A stretch of DNA of 64,000 nucleotides from Spizellomyces punctatus DAOM BR117 (Eukaryota; Chytridiomycota; Chytridiomycetes; Spizellomycetales; Spizellomycetaceae): NCBI RefSeq assembly GCF_000182565.1, contig NW_015971552.1, positions 307,353-371,352 of the forward strand. The letters are read 5' to 3'. The notes under the pieces are model-generated. The model made no database searches. It worked only from the letters and a program-made list of their open reading frames with translations, and had not been told where the DNA came from. Position numbers and translations under genes: made by a program. Below are positions 12,820 to 24,556 of this stretch, piece by piece (positions within the stretch are counted from its first letter, which is position 1; each line of letters begins with the position of its first letter).

Positions 12820-13951
12820 TGCAACGTTCAAATGCAGCTTTGCTCCAAAAGGGTTGTTTCGTTGAATGAGTCATGACAGACGCTATCATGGCAACCAGCG
12901 TCCGAACGCGATCCTGACGTAAAGTTATCGGACTTCCTTCCAAAAGTACCACTAGGTCTTTTTTTCATCATAATCATAGAACCCATAGCACCATAATGGA
13001 GTAAAAGACAATACTGTACCAATTCTGAAAATCCTCCTGCATTCGTCTCCTTTGCAGAGATACAGCCCGAAAGAACACTTCAAAATCCTTGCGCCTGTGT
13101 ACAGCGGTTCCGGGGGCGAACGATCCCCTAGCCAAGACTATAATAGCGGCACCCATAAACCCCTCGTTCGGAGCCGACTACGATACGTGTAATTGCTGGG
13201 ATATCTAAAATGGGTACGTTTAGGTTGCTAATCATTATTGGCGGACCTTGATCCACGGCTCCTGGAACAAACAGAAACGGTCACCCCATGGACCCCAGAT
13301 GCCACGGAACTGTTAATCTTTATTTCGACATGTCTCAACCGAGACTTGCCAATTGTTTCAGTAGAGTAGTGGTTGTACGCAATGGCACCGATTGTTCACT
13401 CCTGAACATGGTGTGTGCTTGCTTGTACACATCCTTTTTGCACACGTCGACAAACTGCTGTCTAAGCGCCAGAAGGGCTGAAGTCCTGTTTAAGACGATG
13501 GCTATCTACAGCAGAATGACTGTATAGGACAATAGCAAAATCTATCACACGCAGTCCTCCTCAAGCCGAACTAACAGCAGACATTCATAGTCTGTTTTGT
13601 AACTGCATAGACATCAGTCTACGTAGTTGAACGAGATTGTCCCCGGATCATCTTAGAAGTCAAGTTTAAACTGGAATATCCCTTGAGGCCCTTGAAGACG
13701 GCAGTATATAAAACCTGCTATGTACAGATGTTGCGTACAAGCATAGTCACTTTGGATACTGTACGTTTCAATTCATGTCCGTCGTCTCCCCATACTTGAA
13801 AAGACGGCCAGCCCGACAATGTAAGCAAACATGCTGAGCTGCACGCAAGCAAAATATTTTATACCGGAACGAGCATCGTTTCAGTAATTCTAGTATTCAG
13901 TCTATAACACGTCCATCCAACTAAATATGGGATGCTTCCATAAAAATGGTG
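12820..13951. other. 1.1-kb intergenic region, no recognised gene
   Basis: I see no conserved protein or RNA here. A TATA-like sequence (TATATAAAACC, about 13704-13715) on the plus strand has no gene downstream of it. A minus-strand ATG at 13156 opens about 60 codons (MGAAIIVLARGSFAPGTAV) rich in Arg in the middle; I cannot assign it. Confidence 0.5.
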
Positions 13952-14943
13952 TTATCCATGAACCGCTAACGCCCATTTCCTGCCTCTCTCGCGTAACGCT
14001 CTGTTGGCGACACCACCTATGCCGTAGGCCGGAAATATTCTACCCACGCGCGCCAGAGCAGTTCCCAAATACTCTCTTTTAATAAAATTCAATCGCGAAA
14101 TTAAGGTAGCTGTTCCCGTTGGTCTATTGTAAAGATCCATGCCAAGAAGGTGCATAGGACAGCTCACAAACTGGACAGCACACGGAGTGACTAATTGAGA
14201 GAGGGTGTCCGCTGTCACCTTGCCTACTCCCACTTGTAATTGCAATCGCTGGGACACAATGGACGGAAGATTGAACGAGGCGTAGATAGTCAGACTGTCT
14301 CTGGCGGTATATAAAAGGTTGCTCGACCATGGCACACGGCGGTTTTGTGCGGTATGAGACGCAAACAATCGAGTAAAGTACATATCCTTAAGAACCGAAG
14401 ATACGACATTTGTTGTGGATGCTGCCAGAAACTTTGGAAAGAACCAATCGATATTCCATCGATGCTCACAAAGACATTCCACAACGTTGGCAACACAGTA
14501 TGTGGACGAATAAACTCCCCATACGAGGATAAATGGCATCTAAACAATTACGGTCACTCAATATATATATTTGACTGCATCATTTAGTGCCGCTGATTGT
14601 TACACACCTGTCTGAGGAATTGCGTCGGATGCAGAAACAGGCTTTTGAATCCCGAAACGATACCTCGCACGAGAGGTTCCCTTCCACTTGCATTAGCAAA
14701 AATAGATTTATCTATTATCGAAATAAACGGAGCAACAAGAAAGGCTGCACTGATGGCGCAGGCGCTCTCTGCCAGGAGTAGCCGGGACATCGTTCGTGAA
14801 TCCAACCGACCAGGGGGTTCAAGGATTGGTTTGGCGACAGACAAGGGAGGACATTGAAATGGGAGGTTGTCACCACTAGCAGGCAGCAGATTGCTAGAGA
14901 ATACCGGGTCTGTTCCCGCCGGGCACGGTGAAGGTGATGGCAT
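13952..14943 (-). CDS. Conserved multipass membrane protein, unassigned
   Basis: Two exons (14943-14608, 14539-13952), about 307 aa. Several hydrophobic stretches are visible: LLLAESACAISAAFLVAPFI (about 55-75), MPFILVWGVYSSTYCVANVV (at the exon junction), DSLTIYASFNLP and LVTPCAVQFVSCPMHLLGMD. The C-terminus is basic (RALRERGRKW). The pattern of short helices with Arg/Lys-rich loops recalls fungal mitochondrial membrane proteins distantly like carriers, but I do not recognise a named family and see no PX[DE]XX[KR] carrier motifs. The splice joins QFLRQ to MPFILV in frame. Confidence 0.75.
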
Positions 14944-15318
14944 AGATTCTCCTCGACCCTCGTAAAGTTGCTGACCTCAAAGCACTGACTGACTGGTACG
15001 AAGCTCTGGCTGATTCCACATGTACTTCTATAGACGTTTCCTGCAGAGAGCTTGAAGTGTCCCCCTCAACCTAACTAGAACTCCCACCGCTCCCTATGGT
15101 GAACTGGAGGTCGGGATGGCGGAGAGTGTGCATTGCAGGAGGCTTAGATGAGATAAGATCATTCGGGTATTTTGAGAGTTGAGGAATTCCATGGTATCGG
15201 TTGTACTGTAGTTGTATCACATAAGCAAATCCCTCGGATTGCATCAGCGGCCACCGCTCGACACACACTCTTATCCTGCTTCGCATCTTGCCTGAAACTA
15301 CACGAGTTAAGGCTCAGC
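14944..15318. promoter_or_regulatory. Divergent intergenic region
   Basis: 375 bp separate the start codons of the membrane protein (minus) and the cyclic-nucleotide-binding protein (plus). It presumably holds both promoters. I see no TATA box or repeated operator. Confidence 0.4.
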
Positions 15319-17533
15319 ATGACAGCAGCTATGCAGCGTTCGTTTTCAAGCGAGCTCCATGACCTGGGCATTCCTACCGTCGATGTCAAAACGCTTGCGA
15401 CTCGCATCAAAGAGCAGGATGCAACTATTAACTCCCTCCGTGAACAGCTCAAAAATTCCGAGTCTGAATGCTCCCGTCTCAGAAGCATCAATAAAATCTT
15501 GCGGGATAGACTAGCCCTTGTGGTGACACTCCAGGATCAGTTGCGGGGCACGTTAAAAGCCTATGATGAAATTTCTGAACGTGTACAAGAGCATCTGCGA
15601 TTAACGCAGCAACTGCAGAGTCTTGTCGATATTACCACAGGCAACGTCCAAACCGCCTTTCAGACAATTCCCACCATTGCAGATTTGGATAAAATGGTCG
15701 AAGGTGTGACCGAAGCCACACCTGTCGTAAGGACGTTGACCGGTAGTCCACGAAGACGAAACACTGGTGTGACTGCAATTCCTCCTCCCACGATTGATTC
15801 AGTCATTTCCTTATTGTCAATATTCCCTTTGTTTGCCGAGTTCCCCAGAGAAGTACTGGTCAGGCTCGCGCAATCCTCCTATGAGGTAACCTGGGGGAGG
15901 AGCAACCTTAATCTTGCATCATCCACACTGATATTTACTGGCCCAGATGAGGCGGAGTCCAGGTCAGAATATCATCACCAAAGGCGAAATGGGTGCTGAG
16001 ATATTTTTTCTTGAGGAGGGCCAGGTGAACGTCATGGCCACTCTTTCAGATGGGCAAGGTGAAAGTGCGCGTCTTTTTGTATGTTCTGAGTAGACGTGAT
16101 GCTGTCCCACAAGAGTTTTCTGAGCCATGCGCAAAATGTTAGATATCCCGCTTGCAACACTGACTGCTAAAGCCTTTTTTGGTGAATTGGGAGTGTGTAA
16201 GTAACCTTATATGACATGGTATTGTATGCGGAACTCTGGTTAATTCGCTAGTATGGTAGTGTTTGGCAATCCCCGCACGGCCAGCGTGCAAACAAAGACA
16301 GACTGCGTACTTGTCGCTGTGACAAAGCAAAAGATTGATGAAGTTCTGCAAACATACCCGGAACTGCAATTGAAACTCCGCGCATTTGCTGATGATCGGG
16401 TGAAATGGTGTGACACCCGCTCATACAAGGCCGGATTCGGAGGGGAGTTCATTACCAATATTGCGCGAAAAGACGTCAGCAAGGTAAAGACCATTAATTC
16501 TCACATGATATGCACTGAAGTTTTGCCCATGTGCTAACTCTTTGGTACCCTCATCCCAGCTTCCCATATTCAGTGATGCATCCGACGAATTCATTGAACA
16601 GCTTGGCAAGCGCTTAACTCCCGAGATTTTTCCCGCGGCTGCCACCATTATCGCCAAAGGGGACGATTCTGATTGTATCTTCTTTATTGTTCGTGGTTCC
16701 GTCCAAGTTCTGGACGCAAACAGCAACGAGATTCATGCCGAAATGTCTGCGGGCTCCTTTTTTGGAGAGCTTGGAGTTGTCCTCAACGTACAACGTACAG
16801 CCAGCATCAAAGCAAAGGAGGAATGCTACCTCCTAAAGCTTACCAAAGCGAGCTTGACTGAGGTCCAGGACTTGTACCCAGCGATGAAGCAGAAGATTCA
16901 AGATGCAGTAGACGAGCGGTACGCTCTTTACAAAACTCGTACTCAAATAACCAACAAGGCACCGGAGCAGTTCCATATGGAAGTTGGACATCAGCAATTG
17001 ACCAAAGTGAGTCACCGCTTCGATTTACAAACGCAGGAGCTGGCATTTATAAGCAGTATCCGATCACAGCTATCAATTTTCCAGGATATAGATGATAACA
17101 TTGTGAGCGAACTGGCGCTCCTCATGAGTCAGAAATCTTGGAAAGGCGGTGAATATATCATCAAGTGCGGAGATCAAGCAAACAGGTGAATTGGGACTAT
17201 GTGATCTAGGAGAATAGATAGTTCCTCCAAACTTACTTGGTTCACCACGACAGCATGTTCTTCCTTGCATCGGGCGAAGTGGATGTCATTGGTGAATTTG
17301 GGGAACAGATTGACAGCGCAAAGGGTCCGGACGCGTGGTTCGGCGAGGTAGGCCTGCTTCAAGATGTCCCGCGCACGGCAAGCGTTCGGGCTCGCACGGA
17401 CTGTTCAACCTTCTTATTGCGGAAGGAGGACTTCATGGCATCACTTCGGAAGCACCCAAGCATTGCTTCCCGGATTGAAGAGACTGCAAGGGAGAGGTTA
17501 CAAGCTCATTTAATGAGGAGTATTCTAGCTTGA
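15319..17533 (+). CDS. Triple cyclic-nucleotide-binding-domain protein
   Basis: Seven exons (15319-15885, 15947-16058, 16125-16196, 16260-16483, 16560-17006, 17070-17185, 17254-17533), about 605 aa. An N-terminal coiled coil (TRIKEQDATINSLREQLKNS, about residues 22-100) is followed by three cyclic-nucleotide-binding (CNB) domains at about 176-305, 326-460 and 475-590. Each keeps a phosphate-binding cassette: FFGELGVLFGNPRTASV, FFGELGVVLNVQRTASI and WFGEVGLLQDVPRTASV. The conserved Glu and Arg that hold the cyclic phosphate are therefore present in all three. There is no kinase, channel, GEF or cyclase domain, so it may be a regulatory or scaffold sensor of cAMP or cGMP. ATG 15319 was chosen because the upstream open frame lacks another ATG. 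Confidence 0.88.
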
Positions 17534-17930
17534 GGACTACTCCCTACTGCGGAATGTTGATGTCCATTGCTTTGTTGCTTTGTTGCTTTCCTTATTTTTT
17601 TTTGCCGAACAGAGAAAAATACTGCCACATTTTGGGGACCATTTGGTTTTACTATTGTCCGCAATCGCAGATGACGTGGTTCCAGAAAAAATCAAGCATC
17701 TATTATAATACTCGCTTCTTGTCACGTATAGCCGGGTCGATGTCATATTTACAGGGAGAATAAGGGAATAATGGAGCGGGTTGAGTAACAACGTGATTAT
17801 GTTGCATCACTACCCCTTCATGAGCGTGACGCCGGCCCCCAGCGGCACATCTCGCGGAAACTACGACCACGCCACAAGACGACATGCAGCTTATCAGAAA
17901 GAAATACGACAGACAACTGGGCCGACGCTG
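17534..17930. other. Convergent intergenic region
   Basis: 397 bp between two converging stop codons, T-rich (a T9 run near 17595). No gene seen. Confidence 0.5.
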
Positions 17931-18898
17931 TTAAGCTCGTAATGCTGACAATCGAGCTGCCATCGATTCCAGATCCTCTTCCTGCGCCTGTGGTTGTTGA
18001 TCCTAGTGGTAACATGAGAAAGCATGACGATGAGGTGTCATATTCCGTATGCCAGACGATAGAAGAGACCAAAATACCTCCAATGGAGCTCCGACCGCTC
18101 CAGGTGCTTCTCCGAGCATTCCTAAAAAACAAAACGAATTAAGTCATCCGGTTGCGTCTACTCTGAGATAGAGGGAATCATTACCATCAGTAAGCTCGAA
18201 AAGAACTTTGCTCACTTCGTCCTCAGCCTCTTCCTCTATTCCTTCCTCATCTCCCATTTCTATACTGTCCTGCATCATCTCTTCAATGATTCCGGCCTGC
18301 CAGAACAAGTCCTTAGTACACGCAGTCGCAGATACATAGAATGTGAAAATCCGACCTTCATCATCTCTGCCCCCATCTCAGACATTATGGAAGATATCTC
18401 AGGAAGCTTTACGAGATTGTTTACGAGTTTCATAACATCTGTGCTCTTTTGGAGTGTACCAGAAATTTTCATCGTCGCTGTTTTTTGACGATGTTATCAC
18501 TCTTAGTATAGCGCGTAGCCCAATACAGATAGTGAGTCCCATACCTAGCTGCTGCTGCATATGCATTGTCAAAGAATTCAATTGCGCCTTTGAGGTGTAG
18601 AGTCGGTCCCGTGCCTTTCTACTCCTTACGATCTCTTTTGCCAACAATTTACATGAGGTGGTGTCATTTCGCTTCGCTGCCTGTTTGAGTGCTCGTTTTA
18701 CTTTTGCTTCCTCAGCATCGATGCCACGCATGCTCTTTTCAAGTTCACGTTCTTGCGCACGGACTGTTTGGCGCCATTTTTTAACCTGGGGTGGGCTGGT
18801 TGGGTGAGGAAAGAATCGGCGGACGCACCACATCAAGTGCAAACCTGTTCCTCGGGTGATAACCTCTTTCCTATTAACATTTGCATTACGGAGGCCAT
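17931..18898 (-). CDS. VPS24: ESCRT-III subunit Vps24 (CHMP3)
   Basis: Six exons (18898-18845, 18785-18545, 18477-18356, 18296-18185, 18121-18078, 18002-17931), about 214 aa. The basic N-terminal helices carry KRLSPEEQ, VKKWRQTVRAQERELEKSM and LLAKEIVRSRKARDRLYTSKAQL. The core is KISGTLQKSTDVMKLVNNLV then AEMMKAGIIEEMMQD. The acidic tail ends EEDLESMAARLSALRA, a MIM-like motif that recruits Vps4. Vps24 caps Snf7 filaments at endosomes. The microexons at the 3' end were placed by phase and by this C-terminal motif. It is divergent from ATP7, with 199 bp between starts. Confidence 0.92.
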
Positions 18899-19097
18899 CT
18901 TTGCGGTTGAAGCTGGCTCAGTTGGTCTGGGAGATGTGTACGGGATGAGACACGAAGACGGCTGCTGGCTGGGATACTTGTGTGGCACGTGGTATATGTG
19001 GCGGGGCAATTACCAAAGCAGATCGGATGTTTTACGTGATGTGAACGACCAATCTTGGAACACCAAAGCTTTCGAACGATCCGAAATCTAGCACAAA

Positions 19098-19610
19098 ATG
19101 TCAGCTAAACCCAGTACTGCTGCTTCCAAAATCAATTGGGCCTCTGTGACTCAAAAACTGCGTCCTGAAACCGCTCAAAAACTCAATGCCTTCCGTCGGC
19201 AGCATACAGAATTGGTCAAAGAAGTGATGACACTTCAAGAGCAGCTGCAAAGATATTCCATCGACTTTGATTATTACTCTCGCGTTCTGAAAAACAAGAA
19301 AGTTGTCCTTGAAGCCAAACGTGCAATCGAAAACATGAAACCACTACCCGCCTTTGATGTTGAAAGTCTGTTGAAAATGATCGACGACGAGAAGAAGAAG
19401 GCCCTGGAGAGTGCCAAAAAAACCGAAGAAAAAGTTGGAAATGAAGTCAGTGAGCTGCGGAAAATGATGGACGACATCGAACACATGCGGGCTCCCGAGC
19501 AATTGATAGTGGATGATGTCTTTGCGGCGTATCCGCAAGATCTGGACGCAGTGGTAGCAAAGATGGCAAAGAGAGGTCAGTGGAGAATGCCAGGATATTA
19601 TGAAAGGTAG
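19098..19610 (+). CDS. ATP7: Mitochondrial ATP synthase subunit d
   Basis: A single uninterrupted exon, 170 aa. MSAKPSTAASKINWASVTQKL begins like fungal Atp7, and the protein ends GQWRMPGYYER. The middle is a long charged helix (KKKALESAKKTEEKVGNEVS). Subunit d is part of the peripheral stalk of F1Fo ATP synthase and joins F1 to the membrane sector. It is one of the few intronless genes here. Confidence 0.93.
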   Translation: MSAKPSTAASKINWASVTQKLRPETAQKLNAFRRQHTELVKEVMTLQEQLQRYSIDFDYYSRVLKNKKVVLEAKRAIENMKPLPAFDVESLLKMIDDEKKKALESAKKTEEKVGNEVSELRKMMDDIEHMRAPEQLIVDDVFAAYPQDLDAVVAKMAKRGQWRMPGYYER

Positions 19611-19820
19611 GCACAAAATTTTGCTGTCAGAGCCACTGGGCATTTCTGAATCCATGAGATTGAAGGTTTGGCGAGTTCACGATCGGATTCTAGCTTCAAG
19701 AATCAAAATTGTATTTGTAAGTACTTATCACGCGATCTTGTGCCTGCTTTTCCATGCATTCTGCAGAATCCTTGATAAATGTATATATTACAGTATGTAC
19801 GAGCTGAGTGCTCTCTTCTA

Positions 19821-21264
<1,444 letters not shown>

Positions 21265-21632
21265 TGTTGGACGACCCAAGATTTGGCTCCAGTTGCATAC
21301 TCCGTCCTTGGACCATCCTTGTTGGCATGGCAACAGATCACCTTCTTGTCTCTGAAGATGCGTTGAAGCAAAACCGTAAAACTGACCGTGGGCTTTAAAA
21401 AGGCAGTTGCTGGAACCATTGTGCTTCTCACCCGTTCATTTCCGTCAATCTGCCAAATATCTGCGTTCGGAAAGTTTAGGTTTTACTTTCGTCGTTGTAT
21501 GTAGGCCCCAACCCTGCTCCAGATACGTGGGGGTCGTTGCTAAAATTAGTTTAATGAAATCCATCCGTCAATCCCCCAAACAGTCAGCCGTGGTAGGGAG
21601 CTACCTCCATCTTCATTCCCAGGTTTATCCCG
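21265..21632. promoter_or_regulatory. Divergent intergenic region
   Basis: 368 bp between the KAE1 and zinc transporter start codons. A plus-strand ATG at 21559 opens a different frame (MKSIRQSPKQSAVV) that stops at 21670, overlapping the transporter start. It could be an upstream ORF. Confidence 0.35.
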
Positions 21633-23282
21633 ATGCTTCACTCGATAAGTATATCAGGGGGAAGCCCTGACCTTCCACTATACAAGTCGACCGTGGGATA
21701 CTCCTCTGAGAAGTACAGGCAGAATGATCTTGTTGGCCTGGTCAAGCGATACATTCGCTCGATTGTAAACGATAAATCGACCAGGAAGGTCTTTTTTTTC
21801 TTGTTGTTGAACATATCATTTACTGGAGTGGAGTTCTTATATGGATGGTGGACGCATTCGTTGGGCCTGACGGCGGATGCGGTGCATATGCTTTTTGACT
21901 CGACGGCACTCATTTTCTCGCTGGTGGCAAGTGTGATTGCCAAATGGGAGCCAAACGATAGGTTTACCTATGGGTACGTTGGAATTTAAGCTGTCTCTTT
22001 ACGGCGGAGAAATTTCTCTGCGCATCATCTGCTGGCAGGCAGGAGAGGCGATCTAATGCGTGCCGGGTTTCCTTGCTTTTTGGCAGTTACGGAAGGGTGG
22101 AGACGATGACGGGATTTGTCAACGCACTAGCTCTGCTTTTCGCGAGCTGGAACATTATCTGGGAATCGTTTGAGCGCTTCTTTGATCCTACAGAGATTGA
22201 ATCGGGTCAGCTATTAGTGGTGTCAGTCTTGGGGTTGCTGGTCAACCTTGGTAAGTCTTAATGATATCGGATGATTATGAACATTATTTTGTATTGCTGT
22301 TCATTAACATTGTTGTTGAATCATCAGTCGGAATTTTCGCCTTCGATCATGGGCATGTACATGGGCACGACCACGGACATTCGCACGGACATGGCCATGA
22401 TCACACACACTCGCACGCAAATTCGCATTCGCATAGTCATTGGAATGGAAGCAACGGGCACCACGACCATCACCACGAGCATGACCATCAACATCATAAC
22501 CATGATCACGGTCACGATCATGGTCACGGTCATCACCACCATCACGGTCATGCGCATTCGCACGGTCACTCTCACGGGCACTCCCATGGGGGTGGTCATA
22601 ATCATTTGATGCACGGTACTGTGATATTTGAGAGACCAGTGGCCCTCAACTATCTTACTGATTAAACAAGCAAATTCTTCACCATAGGGATGTTTCTTCA
22701 CATTTTATCCGATACCCTAGGTTCGGTTGGTGTGATCATCTCTTCGATTCTCATACGGCTTTACGGTGGGTGCGTCGTTTTCTGTCTCTTCAACGTTTGT
22801 TCTCTATCTAAAATCAGATCTTCTCCGCTCAGGCTGGCAGTGGACCGATCCTCTGTGTTCTCTATTCATTGCTATACTGACAATCATTAGTCTGTGGCCG
22901 CTTCTGAAGAGTTCTGGTGCAACTCTCTTGCAGCGAGTACCAGAAGGCATAGAATGCAGTTTGGCGGAAGCATACAGAAAGGTATGAATACCATAACTGC
23001 TCTATTTACTTTGGATAGGCTTCTCAATCTTGTGGCCCATGTTCATTTCAGGTGAATTCAATCGAAGGAGTAGTGAGCTTTTCTCAACCGCACTTTTGGG
23101 AAGTATCCCAAGGGAACAACGTTGGAACAATAAAAGTACAGATGCGTCACGATCTTGGTGACGAGGAGAAGCTTCGCTTGCAGGTTGCGAGCGTTTTTCA
23201 GGAGATTGGGGTACGAAATTTGGTGGTGCAGATCGAGAAGACGGCACCGGTGGTAATGGGCGTAGGATCATATGTGGGCTAG
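21633..23282 (+). CDS. CDF-family zinc transporter, ZnT5/ZnT7/Msc2 type
   Basis: Six exons (21633-21973, 22087-22250, 22328-22615, 22688-22765, 22833-22981, 23052-23282), about 416 aa. Six membrane helices are expected: FFFLLLNISFTGVEFLYGWW, ADAVHMLFDSTALIFSLVAS, the region before NLVGIFAFDHGH, and FLHILSDTLGSVGVIISSIL onward. The HxxxD zinc sites are HMLFD (helix II) and HILSD (helix V). Between helices IV and V is a long His-rich loop (about 22345-22605) of HGHDHGHSHG-type repeats. The family moves zinc from cytosol into the secretory pathway in exchange for protons. The low-complexity loop makes long false frames on both strands. Confidence 0.92.
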
Positions 23283-23415
23283 TGATATAGATGAATTCTA
23301 TGGAGAAGTGAGGATGATAGAACTTTTTTGGATGTAATGCGGTGCGCGCTTGATTATCTCAAATTTATTTATTACTATACTATATGGGTAACGATGTAGA
23401 CTAAAAACATCGAGA

Positions 23416-24087
23416 CTATGCCATGATGTTCTCCTCTTCCTTGTCGCGACTTTCTCTGTAAGCAGAGAAAGCCTTGGCCAGAAAAGCGTCAAATTCGCTT
23501 CGAATCGCTTCTGGCTCGTTGTCAAGGGTGGTCGAGATGATTGGGATGCGTGAGAGAGGCATTCCTGAGCTGAACCGGAGCTTCGCACTTTTCTGGGGGC
23601 CATTGTGTGCGAAGATAACCATCTGGCGCTCATTAAGGGTCGGAAAGAGCTTGCATCTGTCACAAAGAGCATCATAAGTGAGAAGACCATGTCGCAGAAT
23701 TTCAGAGTGATACAAACAATGTGTCTAGCTCTCGCTCCTGCCTCAACTCTGGGGACGTCACCAAGATGACACAGTTTGCAGTGGACGAGAAAACCGGCCA
23801 GCAAGGATGGAATCTAGGATCTCCACTACAGTCCCATAGCTCGCAGGCAATCGTATGCTCCTTTCCCCCGTCTGGACGTATTTGTCGATCAAACTCTAAT
23901 ATCCTAACTGGGTATTATTGAGCTGTCGTAGTCCGGTGACACTGCTATTTAAATGGTACCTGACACCCTGTGTTGGGTGGTAATCTGTTGTGTGAAGACT
24001 TTCTGTCAGCTCCGCAATGTGATTGCTTATCGCTGTTTTGCCGGTTCTTGGTGGACCGACGACGAAAATTATGAGTTTGGTTGTCAT
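23416..24087 (-). CDS. IFT22: Intraflagellar transport protein IFT22 (RABL5)
   Basis: Three exons (24087-23960, 23903-23718, 23656-23416), 184 aa; human RABL5 has 185. It is a Rab-like small GTPase of IFT complex B. The P-loop is VVGPPRTGKTAI, followed by TDYHPTQGVRILEFDRQIRP, CELWDCSGDPRFHPCWPVF (switch II region) and the C-terminal YRESRDKEEENIMA, a close match to the family tail. The second donor (GTTTGT) is weak but is the only one restoring frame. This gene shows that the organism builds, or recently built, a flagellum. Confidence 0.93.
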
Positions 24088-24556
24088 TGTGAAAGTGGAG
24101 GGCAGTTCGGTGAAGGTGCGCGGTTGGCATTAGGTTTCGTAATCAAATACGCGTCAAGGACCAGCATCAAGTGAACTCGAATAGTTGCTCATTCACGTTT
24201 GCCCTTCGTTCGTGATTTGTAGAACGAGTGGTTACATGCAGTGTTATGCGACTCGGTGGTGATATCGGACAGCGGGCCAAAGTGTACTCATGGTAGTAAG
24301 GGTTGGTACTTAATGTTCCATGGATTCAGCTGCTTACGTTGCGCGTGTTCTTAATTCCGATTTTGTTTTTGGATAGTTCGCCGTGTCAAGATGTTTTTGG
24401 CGCTCGTAAGCAGGTAGCGCGCGTACTTCCACGCTCCCCTTCAAGGTCTGCAAATGCAAACGGAAAGCAGCAACAACAGGTCCCGCCAATATTTTCGCAT
24501 ATCAGGCGCTTAAATAAAATACGCTGGGATCACTGGCATCTCGAAAGGCCACCGTC
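24088..24556. promoter_or_regulatory. Divergent intergenic region
   Basis: 469 bp between IFT22 and the pyruvyl transferase-GT8 gene. It should contain both promoters. No recognisable motif seen. Confidence 0.35.

Noticed and set aside
22271-22701. Met/Thr/Ile-rich frames on both strands
   Set aside because: They are shadows of the His-rich repeat of the zinc transporter.
23656-23718. Frameshift in IFT22
   Set aside because: The apparent shift disappears when the GTTTGT...GACAG intron is removed; the result matches the family length and tail.
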